Shown here one piece after another: positions 7,306 to 14,838 of a stretch of 64,000 nt of DNA. Numbering within the stretch: position 1 is the stretch's first letter; each line of letters starts with the position of its first letter. Origin of the DNA: Prevotella sp. E2-28 (GTDB lineage: Bacteria; Bacteroidota; Bacteroidia; Bacteroidales; Bacteroidaceae); contig NZ_CP091788.1 in NCBI RefSeq assembly GCF_022024055.1, forward strand, positions 3,410,001 to 3,474,000, in the 5' to 3' direction. The notes under the pieces were generated by a model. It ran no database searches, was not told where the DNA came from, and was given only the letters and a program-made list of their open reading frames with translations. The position numbers and the translations under genes are program-made.

Positions 7306-8538
7306 TTATGCAAAGAATAGATACGAGATAAATATCGCAGCAATGATACCTGCCAAGTCGGCCAGCAAGCCGCAAGCCACAGCATGACGGGTATAACGGA
7401 TGCCTACACTACCGAAGTAAACGGCAAGGATATAGAACGTAGTATCGGTGCTGCCCTGAAAGATGCACGACAGACGACCAACAAAGGAATCGGCACCATA
7501 GGTGGTCATCGCATCCACCATCATCCCACGGGCACCACTACCCGACAAAGGCTTCATCAACGCTGTAGGCAGGGCTGCTACGAAATCACCATTCAGGCCT
7601 ATAGCTTCAACACCTTCGCCGATACACTGAATCAGGTAATCCATAGCACCAGAAGCACGGAACACACCGATGCCAACCAAGATAGCTACCAGATAAGGTA
7701 TGATGCGGATGGCAGTAGTAAAACCGTCCTTGGCACCTTCGATGAAGGCATCATAAACGTTAACTTTCTTGAATACACCTGCCAGGATAAAGGCCATGAT
7801 AATCGTCATGAGCAGAATATTGGCTGCGGTGGTGCTTACAATATTCATCGTCTCGCTGTCCAAGCGACTAAATCCCCAGATGATGCCTGATACCAACAGA
7901 CAGGCACCGCCTAATGTCAGTATGATAACACGGTTGAACAGGTTAATGCGCTGGAAGATGGAGGTAATGAGCACGCCCATAATCGTTGAGAAGAACGTAG
8001 CCAGCAGTATGGGGATGAATACATCTGTAGGCTGGGCTGCCCCCATCTGGGCGCGATAGACGAGGATGGATACTGGAATCAGCGTCAAACCACTGGTATT
8101 GAGCACCAAGAACATAATCATAGGGTTTGAAGCCGTGTCTTTTTTCGGATTGATGTCCTGCAACTGCTCCATGGCTTTCAGTCCCAATGGCGTAGCAGCA
8201 TTATCAAGTCCCAGCATATTGGCTGCAATATTCATGAAGATGCTGCCCGTAACGGGATGTCCTTTGGGTACGTCAGGGAAGAGGCGCACAAAGATAGGCG
8301 ACAATAAGCGCGACAACACATTGACTACGCCACCCTTTTCGCCGATTTTCATCACACCTAACCAAAGCGACAGGACACCAGTTAGACCCAGTGAGATTTC
8401 AAAAGCTGTTTTCGACGATGAGAACGTGGAGTCCATCATTGCCGGAAATACTCCGAAATCACCGAAGAAGATCAGTCGCACAAGTGCAACGACAAAGGCG
8501 ATAACGAAAAATGCTATCCAAATGTAATTCAGTACCAT
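7306..8538 (-). CDS. Fused SpmA/SpmB-like nucleoside-recognition (Gate domain) membrane protein
   Basis: A 410-residue polytopic membrane protein built as two homologous Gate/nucleoside-recognition halves, corresponding to SpmA (LSLWLGVMKIGEKGG, NIAANMLGLDNAATPLG) and SpmB (IRIIPYLVAILVGIGVFRASGAMD, MKPLSGSGARGMM). In spore formers the separate proteins affect spore core dehydration. In Bacteroidetes, which do not sporulate, the fused form has unknown transport-like roles. The promoter at 8547-8578 leaves only 8 bases between the -7 box and ATG, so the message is nearly leaderless. It is first in a minus-strand run with the flippase and probably the peptidases. Confidence 0.85.
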   Translation of the reverse strand: MVLNYIWIAFFVIAFVVALVRLIFFGDFGVFPAMMDSTFSSSKTAFEISLGLTGVLSLWLGVMKIGEKGGVVNVLSRLLSPIFVRLFPDVPKGHPVTGSIFMNIAANMLGLDNAATPLGLKAMEQLQDINPKKDTASNPMIMFLVLNTSGLTLIPVSILVYRAQMGAAQPTDVFIPILLATFFSTIMGVLITSIFQRINLFNRVIILTLGGACLLVSGIIWGFSRLDSETMNIVSTTAANILLMTIIMAFILAGVFKKVNVYDAFIEGAKDGFTTAIRIIPYLVAILVGIGVFRASGAMDYLIQCIGEGVEAIGLNGDFVAALPTALMKPLSGSGARGMMVDAMTTYGADSFVGRLSCIFQGSTDTTFYILAVYFGSVGIRYTRHAVACGLLADLAGIIAAIFISYLFFA

Positions 8539-8546
8539 ACAAACTG

Positions 8547-8578
8547 CAAAGTTAGTGTAAACCGAGCGAAATGCAAAA
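8547..8578 (-). promoter_or_regulatory. Promoter of the SpmAB-like operon
   Basis: Minus strand TAACTTTG (8547-8554) with TTTTG (8574-8578) 19 bp upstream. The ATG at 8538 is only 8 nt past the box. Confidence 0.7.
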
Positions 8579-8642
8579 TAAATTATAATTTATTTTCATT
8601 TACGGGATAAAGACCTGTATTCTGACAAAGTTTTTCCAAATA

Positions 8643-8677
8643 AAAATGGGTAACCACTTTCGTGGCCACCCATCTAT
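8643..8677 (-). terminator. Terminator of the LruC/DUF4842 gene
   Basis: On minus, GGGTGGCCAC and GTGGTTACCC pair around a four-base loop, followed by ATTTTTATTT. Confidence 0.65.
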
Positions 8678-8699
8678 GATATTGTGTCTTTATCTTGGT

Positions 8700-10730
8700 T
8701 TATTCGTACCAGATAACTTCCTTGTTCTTCACCCAATCGGCGAATTTAGGATATTTGTTCTGAATGTCCTGATACTCATCGCACCATTCGAATGTAGGCT
8801 TCACGGCAATCTTTGCAGCAGCCACGCCCTTATTGGCTATCAGCTCTATCCAGTTGCCGTTTTTCTTTACCATCACACGGATGTCCTTACCACGGTTAGC
8901 TCTGTTGATACCTGTGATATCGAAGGATACTGGATCACGTGTTACACCACCGTTACGAGCGGGAGCATTAGTGTTAATCATTTCTGACTCAGCAGCATTA
9001 AACAGGTCATGAACATTCTGTCCTGCTACTGTCAGAGGCAATGTACCACCTGCTGCTTGCAAGGTAATGGTTGCTGTGGTCTCAGAAGTAAAGGTTACGT
9101 CGAATACCACATCGTTGAAGTCAAAGTCAGAGCCCTGTGTTGCAGTCAAGTCCTCTGCAATGATACGAACATCAAAGTTCTCGCTAGCCTTGCCCTCAAA
9201 GCCTGGATTACATGGTGTAGGATCAATGGTGATAGCGGGCTTTCCAGACTCAAAGCCAGAAGCGTAGATGTTCTTCTCAGAGCAACCATTGTAATAATGG
9301 ATGTATGGATACTGGCCGCTATAGCCCTGAGCAAAGTGATTCTCTGCTGAGACGTAAAGGTTGCCAGAATAGGCTACATTACCTTCGCCCAGTCCTTCCT
9401 TGATAACGTTCTTTGCCTGGAATACGGCGTATTCTGAGCCAACGCCCTCAAAACCGTAGTGGGCAGTAGCAATAGCACTGGCCAGTGCATTCAAAGAAGC
9501 TGTCTCAGTAACTTTAAATACAGCCTTAGAACCCATGGTGATTTTGAAGGGACCACCATTGAAGGTTACGTCATTATTGTAGTTGTCCTTAGCGACAAAC
9601 TTACCACCGCCATAGAAGTTCTTGGTCAGCACACCACCGCCAGCGTCAATCTTGAAGTCGCCAGGCTTACCATCGGGATCATTATCGGCAATGTTCATCA
9701 TGAAGTCTTCATCAACTTTCAGGTAGCAGTTGTTAATCACGCTACTACTGGTAGCTGTATAGGCAAAGTACTTTGTCCTATAATGACCATTGTTAACCCA
9801 GATATTATGGTTACTGTTGATAATCGTATAGTTGCTGAGAGTCAACTCGGCATTATTCTGAACGCGGCCACTGCCCTTTGTGTAAAGATTCGTAGCATTC
9901 AGTACACCATCATTCACAACAATAGAGTTGCTGTTCTCTACAGAGATAGTACCTGCAATATTAGCTGTACCTACGTTATAGAAAATACCATTGTTGTTAA
10001 CCTCCAGTTCAGGAACGGTTGTTGTGGTGTTACCAGCCATATAGATAGCCGTACCGTTCAACTTCAATTTGGTTTCGCAAACAAGGCTTGAACCAGGAGC
10101 AAAGTAATACTCTACGTTAGACTGCAGATTACCAGCATCATTTGTAGGAATCTTCAAGGTGACACCAGGACATACGAATATTCTGATCTTCTGACCTGAA
10201 CCGTAAGGCACGTTTCCTACATACCATTTGGTGGTTGACTCGATGGTTACATTGCCTGAATCAGTTCCAGACTTCACCACATACATATCGCAATAGCCCT
10301 GTATTTCTACATGTTTGCTGGTATTCTCATCCATATAGAAAGAACCACCGTTGAAATACTTATAGCCACCGCTATAATACTCGGCATTAGAAGGACGAGA
10401 AGTGGGGAACTCAGGAGCAGAAGGGAAGGTATAGATCCTTGTCTTCCATTGCCAACCGTCATTGGTGTCCTGATACCATTCTACAGGCTGCATAGAACCT
10501 TTGTAGCCATTATAATCACCCATAGCGCGGGTTGTACGTGCTTCACTTGTCATCACCTGATCGAAACCCCAGTCCTGATCTTCTGCTGGTGTTCCGAAGG
10601 TGTTATTAAAAGCCTGGATATAATTGCTCTGCACCTCATTATAGATAGAGGTCTCTTCATCATGAGCACAACTGCTTACCATACCCATCACGGACACGGC
10701 AACCAAACATTTAGCTAAGTACTTTTTCAT
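8700..10730 (-). CDS. LruC/DUF4842-type surface lipoprotein (1 of 3)
   Basis: A 676-residue lipoprotein starting MKKYLAK with lipobox VSSC. The middle (about residues 100-480) is rich in short Asn/Gly/Thr beta strands with irregular repeats, suggesting a beta-helix. The C-terminal domain carries SDFDFNDVVFDVTF at about residue 535, the acidic signature of LruC/DUF4842 proteins, and ends with KPTFEWCDEYQDIQNKYPKF, related to the end of the gene at 12245. The start at 10730 is preferred because the -7 box TAACTTTG at 10767-10774 overlaps the longer alternative. It is divergent from the second family member. Probable cell-surface protein; ligand and role unknown. Confidence 0.75.
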   Translation of the reverse strand: MKKYLAKCLVAVSVMGMVSSCAHDEETSIYNEVQSNYIQAFNNTFGTPAEDQDWGFDQVMTSEARTTRAMGDYNGYKGSMQPVEWYQDTNDGWQWKTRIYTFPSAPEFPTSRPSNAEYYSGGYKYFNGGSFYMDENTSKHVEIQGYCDMYVVKSGTDSGNVTIESTTKWYVGNVPYGSGQKIRIFVCPGVTLKIPTNDAGNLQSNVEYYFAPGSSLVCETKLKLNGTAIYMAGNTTTTVPELEVNNNGIFYNVGTANIAGTISVENSNSIVVNDGVLNATNLYTKGSGRVQNNAELTLSNYTIINSNHNIWVNNGHYRTKYFAYTATSSSVINNCYLKVDEDFMMNIADNDPDGKPGDFKIDAGGGVLTKNFYGGGKFVAKDNYNNDVTFNGGPFKITMGSKAVFKVTETASLNALASAIATAHYGFEGVGSEYAVFQAKNVIKEGLGEGNVAYSGNLYVSAENHFAQGYSGQYPYIHYYNGCSEKNIYASGFESGKPAITIDPTPCNPGFEGKASENFDVRIIAEDLTATQGSDFDFNDVVFDVTFTSETTATITLQAAGGTLPLTVAGQNVHDLFNAAESEMINTNAPARNGGVTRDPVSFDITGINRANRGKDIRVMVKKNGNWIELIANKGVAAAKIAVKPTFEWCDEYQDIQNKYPKFADWVKNKEVIWYE

Positions 10731-10766
10731 AAAAAATATAATGATATCATTATTCATTTGTCGCTG

Positions 10767-10774
10767 CAAAGTTA
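10767..10774 (-). promoter_or_regulatory. -7 promoter box of the gene ending at 8700
   Basis: Minus strand TAACTTTG about 36 nt upstream of ATG 10730. No clear -33 element. It decides the start codon. Confidence 0.5.
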
Positions 10775-10858
10775 CTCATTTTTCTATGTGCTTCTGTGAT
10801 TTTTATGTTAAAAAGAATAAAAACACGTATTCCTGTCGATAAAAGTCAAGGGTACATG

Positions 10859-10889
10859 TTTGACAAACGATAGTTTTTTACTAACTTCG
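10859..10889 (+). promoter_or_regulatory. Promoter of the second LruC/DUF4842 gene
   Basis: TTTG at 10859-10862 and TAACTTCG at 10882-10889 (one mismatch to TAnnTTTG), 19 bp apart, with ATG at 10916. Confidence 0.6.
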
Positions 10890-10915
10890 CCAGCAAAATG
10901 TAAAAACAAAATCTC

Positions 10916-12190
10916 ATGGCAAACTTTACAAAGATATTTGCAGGTATGGCTATTGCAGCCCTTGTTGCGACGATGGGGTCGTGCAGGAGGATGGTGATAG
11001 ATACTGGCCAGTGGCGAGAAATCATACAGCAAAACTACCTGATTGACTCTGTAGATCAACTACATACTTGGGATTTATTAAAGACGCGTGCCATACGTGT
11101 TAGCGTCAAACTAACCGATAGCACCATCACCCGTGCGCAGATTCTCAGTGGCAATCCATATACTACTGAGAATGTAGAGATACTGGCAGATCGTTTCTGC
11201 ACGAATTATTCGGTTGTGAGTCCCACCTTTACTGTTCCTGCCACGACTACGGAGTTCTGGGTGGCAGCCGTTAATAGTCAAGGAAAGTATTATGTCATGC
11301 CTGTTGGCGATGAGAGCAGCATCGTTCTTGGTGGACCGGAAGTGATTACTTCTGGTGTGTTAAACCGTCCGAGCTATCAGACCTTTACCTATCTTTTTGA
11401 GGAAGATTATCCACTTCCTGGCGACTTCGACTTTAATGATGTGGTGCTGCGCATCTCGCAGCAGCCAAAAGCCCAAAATATACTGAAACTCACGGTTACA
11501 TTGGCTGCCGTTGGTGCCACCAAGCAGATTGGTGCCGCCATTCGTCTGCCCCAACTGAATTACAGCGACGTGGAAAAGGTTACTATTGACGAAGGTGCCA
11601 GATTTGATGAAGGCTACGGCGTTCAGCGTTATTTTATCAGCGATGACGAAGTGCTGGTTGAAGGGCGCGATGGCTCTGCGGTCATCAACCTCTTTGACGA
11701 TGCCCACTGGTGTTTGAGTCGTGAAGTGAAGAATGGACAGGTGGCACGTATGTATTACAACACACGAACCTATGAAGTAAAAGACGAGAGTACTACCGTT
11801 CCCACCGTCTCGCGCACGTACAATATATATCTTCGCGAAGGACTGGATGCTTCTTTCTATCAACTGGCCGACATTGACCCCTTCATCATTGAGAACAGTA
11901 GCAGCCTGGTTGTTGAAGTCCATACCTTCAAGCACAAATACGATGAAGCCATTTGGCATTACACCAACGGTCCTGGCGGCGAAGACGATATGGTGCCTTG
12001 GGCTTTATTAGTGCCCGATGGAGACTTTCATTATCCTGTAGAAGGTATGTTCCTAGGGCGTTATCGCGACGGCGAGAGTACAGGAGCCTACAGCCGTTGG
12101 GGACATTCTTTCGGTGAATGGGGCCGCGACCATACCAAGTCGCAAGACTGGTGGCTCTATAATAACGCCACGAAATCGCAGGTATATTAA
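10916..12190 (+). CDS. LruC/DUF4842-type lipoprotein (2 of 3)
   Basis: A 424-residue lipoprotein with signal MANFTKIFAGMAIAALVATM and lipobox MGSC. The signature PGDFDFNDVVLRIS lies near residue 174, so the LruC/DUF4842 part starts earlier than in its two neighbours and makes up the C-terminal 260 residues. The beta-helix-like region of the neighbours is missing. The end is rich in Trp (SRWGHSFGEWGRDH, DWWLYNN). It is divergent from the gene at 8700-10730 and convergent with 12245-14704 across a shared bidirectional terminator. Likely outer-surface protein; specific function unknown. Confidence 0.72.
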   Translation: MANFTKIFAGMAIAALVATMGSCRRMVIDTGQWREIIQQNYLIDSVDQLHTWDLLKTRAIRVSVKLTDSTITRAQILSGNPYTTENVEILADRFCTNYSVVSPTFTVPATTTEFWVAAVNSQGKYYVMPVGDESSIVLGGPEVITSGVLNRPSYQTFTYLFEEDYPLPGDFDFNDVVLRISQQPKAQNILKLTVTLAAVGATKQIGAAIRLPQLNYSDVEKVTIDEGARFDEGYGVQRYFISDDEVLVEGRDGSAVINLFDDAHWCLSREVKNGQVARMYYNTRTYEVKDESTTVPTVSRTYNIYLREGLDASFYQLADIDPFIIENSSSLVVEVHTFKHKYDEAIWHYTNGPGGEDDMVPWALLVPDGDFHYPVEGMFLGRYRDGESTGAYSRWGHSFGEWGRDHTKSQDWWLYNNATKSQVY

Positions 12191-12192
12191 AT

Positions 12193-12230
12193 AAAAAATA
12201 GCAGCTTTCTTATGAGCTGCTATTTTTATT
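12193..12230. terminator. Bidirectional terminator between convergent genes
   Basis: AATAGCAGCT (12197-12206) and AGCTGCTATT (12215-12224) form a perfect 10-bp stem with A tract before and T tract after. Confidence 0.85.
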
Positions 12231-12244
12231 TGCTTATACTATTA

Positions 12245-14704
12245 TTACTTATAAATCTTATCTTCCACAGGATTGGTGTCGGTCTTCTTATACCAGCCTT
12301 TCACCGTTTCATCGGTAGTGGCTGCATCCTTGGCAAACTCCACGAAGTTTGGATAGGCATCCTTGATACATACATACTCAGCAGGCCATTCCCAGTCAGC
12401 GGGCACTGCGATACCATGAGGATCCTGCCCCTTCTTTGCTATATGAACGCCACCAAGTACCAAGGGCGAGTCAATCCAGAAGTCGGCATCGGCAAACGAG
12501 AAGCCACTAGGCGTTTTCAGCGTAGATGATACGACTTCCATATCAGGACCATGACCAGTGTTGACCATCGTACCGGTCTTCTGATTAAAGAACTGATGCA
12601 CCTCCATGCCTCCGAAGAGCTCACGCTCGCCCAGATAAGCTTTCAGGTTCAACGTAGCACCTGTGCAGCAAAGCACAATGTCAAGGTAGTTCTTATCTAC
12701 CGTCTTTGTATCCTCATCGTAATGATAGCTTACCTTCAGCACCACATCATTCATATCATAGTCGCCCAAGGGTGTATCCTCATAAGCATAGGTCCATACG
12801 GCAGGACGATTCTCTGTTTGTGGCTGTGGCGTGCCATTATAGCCAGGAGTACATCCAGTCTCGCCCAGTTTAAACCCGTCGCTACTTGGAATCTGCACAT
12901 TGGCCTTTCCTTTCTGTATCATCACGACGCCGCCATTGCCCACCATGGAGGTGTTACCATTGGTGCCCAGACCGTTTGCCACATATTTCTGGAAAGCCTG
13001 ATAAGCATTCTCTTCAGTCTTTCCCATGCACTTATTATCCTTGGTTTCTACGCTCACGGCAATGTTATTGGCAAAATAGCCACTTGTCAGCGGACCATCG
13101 TTGTCCCAGTTCAGATACTTCACCTTTCCAAGTTCCACTACTGCATAGCCATTGGTAGGACCTTGCCAGATGGTGCCGTTGTTGTTAAGCCAACCAGCCT
13201 GTATCAGTGAACCGGCAGCCAGACTAACATAGGTAGGATCAGAAGTGCCGTCGTAGCTGCTGCTCATCACGAGTTCGCGTCCTACATACATATACGAGCC
13301 AGAAGCCATCTCGATATTTCGTGCCGACATATCGTTCTTACAGTACCACTGGCAGGCATTGAAGATACGTGCGTTGGGGGCATTCTTCTCTGTGTACCAG
13401 TCGTTGTTGTAAATAGCAGAATGGTCAATGTTTACAACACCGTGGTTGTAGAAGTTGCTTTCCTGACCACCGGCACGATATTCGTAGGCAATCAGTTTAT
13501 TGTAGTTATAGAACTTTCCGAAGTTGTTATTGAAGATACCCACATTGATGGTACCGCCATTATAGTTCTCATAGCCAGCCTCATTACCATTCGTTACAAG
13601 AATCTGACCTTCACCGCTCACCGTACCGCCAGGCAATACAACCAGTCGCGACTGATTAACCAACTCCAGTTGCTTGTCTTTAGGAATGGTCAGCTTGCCA
13701 CCATTGGCCACGATAATCAGTCCACGACTTCCCACGCGCTGGTTGTCGTTCAGGTTCCATGTACCTGTTACCACCACTGAGCGCTCGCAATGATTGGGCA
13801 CACCATTGGTCAGCCCCTCTGTAGCCACCACGGCAATCGTCTTGTTCCATGTGCCGGTAATCTTAAAATGATCTACGTAGTTAGAGCCATATACCCAATG
13901 CCCCTCTGTGCCATCAACCCATTTCAACCAGTTGCTATGACCATTGTTGACACAACGCTGTACCACTATTTCCCAAGCTGCCTCACGTGTACTTACGCCA
14001 TAATAGCTAAAGTTCCACCACGTAAACTGCTGTACGTTATCTACCCAGAACTGCTTGTCGTTACCTTGCAGCTCCCAGTCATTAACTGTGAACTCACCAA
14101 TGGCATAATGTCCTGCTTCACCATCAACCCATGCCTTGTAGTTGTCATAACAATTGGCATCATTAGGTTCCTGAGCACCCTCCAGATAGGTGTTCACGTA
14201 TGCCTGATTAGGAATATTGCTCAGATGAGGCACACTGGGAGTGGCCATTGAGCGTGAAGAACGTGAATTTGCTGTTTCACCTATCGTGGCTTTCATCACG
14301 CCCTCAACAACGGGCACATAACGATAGGTGGTATAGCCATGATGATCGGCCACGCTGACCATCAGACGTGTGTCAACCGAAGCATACTCAAATGCTGTCT
14401 CAAAAGTGTCGCCACTCTTGATATTGCCTTGTGCCAAGACATATCCGCTGCCATCAACCAAGGGGTCGTTAGAATAAATGGTAACGTCATAGGTCTCGTC
14501 ATAGTCGCCCTGAACGGTAATAAAGGCACTGGCTTGCGAAGTCATGCTCCAGTCCTGATTGGGATCAATAGAATCAATCTCGAGTTTTTCCAAGGCATTT
14601 GATATCTTTTCCTGTTCGGTATATATCCTTAAATCATCATCATGCGAACAGCCAATGACGGTAAGAGCCACTACAGACAATATTGTTATCAGACTTTTCT
14701 TCAT
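12245..14704 (-). CDS. LruC/DUF4842-type surface lipoprotein (3 of 3)
   Basis: A 819-residue lipoprotein starting MKKSLITILSVVALTVIG with lipobox IGCS. After a beta-rich N-terminal domain comes a long Asn/Gly-rich stretch with repeated short strands (about residues 330-560), compatible with a right-handed beta-helix. A C-terminal LruC/DUF4842 domain with GDYDMNDVVLKVSY near residue 660 follows. The last 40 residues align by eye with those of the gene at 8700. The start at 14704 is set by the -7 box TACCTTTG (minus, 14737-14744). Clustering of three such genes suggests an exposed protein set of one purpose, possibly adhesion or glycan binding, but this is inference. Confidence 0.75.
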   Translation of the reverse strand: MKKSLITILSVVALTVIGCSHDDDLRIYTEQEKISNALEKLEIDSIDPNQDWSMTSQASAFITVQGDYDETYDVTIYSNDPLVDGSGYVLAQGNIKSGDTFETAFEYASVDTRLMVSVADHHGYTTYRYVPVVEGVMKATIGETANSRSSRSMATPSVPHLSNIPNQAYVNTYLEGAQEPNDANCYDNYKAWVDGEAGHYAIGEFTVNDWELQGNDKQFWVDNVQQFTWWNFSYYGVSTREAAWEIVVQRCVNNGHSNWLKWVDGTEGHWVYGSNYVDHFKITGTWNKTIAVVATEGLTNGVPNHCERSVVVTGTWNLNDNQRVGSRGLIIVANGGKLTIPKDKQLELVNQSRLVVLPGGTVSGEGQILVTNGNEAGYENYNGGTINVGIFNNNFGKFYNYNKLIAYEYRAGGQESNFYNHGVVNIDHSAIYNNDWYTEKNAPNARIFNACQWYCKNDMSARNIEMASGSYMYVGRELVMSSSYDGTSDPTYVSLAAGSLIQAGWLNNNGTIWQGPTNGYAVVELGKVKYLNWDNDGPLTSGYFANNIAVSVETKDNKCMGKTEENAYQAFQKYVANGLGTNGNTSMVGNGGVVMIQKGKANVQIPSSDGFKLGETGCTPGYNGTPQPQTENRPAVWTYAYEDTPLGDYDMNDVVLKVSYHYDEDTKTVDKNYLDIVLCCTGATLNLKAYLGERELFGGMEVHQFFNQKTGTMVNTGHGPDMEVVSSTLKTPSGFSFADADFWIDSPLVLGGVHIAKKGQDPHGIAVPADWEWPAEYVCIKDAYPNFVEFAKDAATTDETVKGWYKKTDTNPVEDKIYK

Positions 14705-14736
14705 ATAAAAATTCACTTATTTATAAATAGGTGGGA

Positions 14737-14744
14737 CAAAGGTA
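14737..14744 (-). promoter_or_regulatory. -7 promoter box of the gene ending at 12245
   Basis: Minus strand TACCTTTG, 32 nt before ATG 14704. Confidence 0.5.
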
Positions 14745-14797
14745 CGATGTTTTTTCGAAAAACAGAAAGAAATCCCGTATTTTTGAGAAAAAATGAG

Positions 14798-14805
14798 TAT
14801 CTTTG
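14798..14805 (+). promoter_or_regulatory. -7 promoter box of the first GH51 gene
   Basis: TATCTTTG overlaps the upstream alternative start at 14803 and so supports ATG 14839 as the real start. Confidence 0.5.
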
Positions 14806-14838
14806 TGCCCAAAATCAAGAACAAAAAGCCAAACAGAC

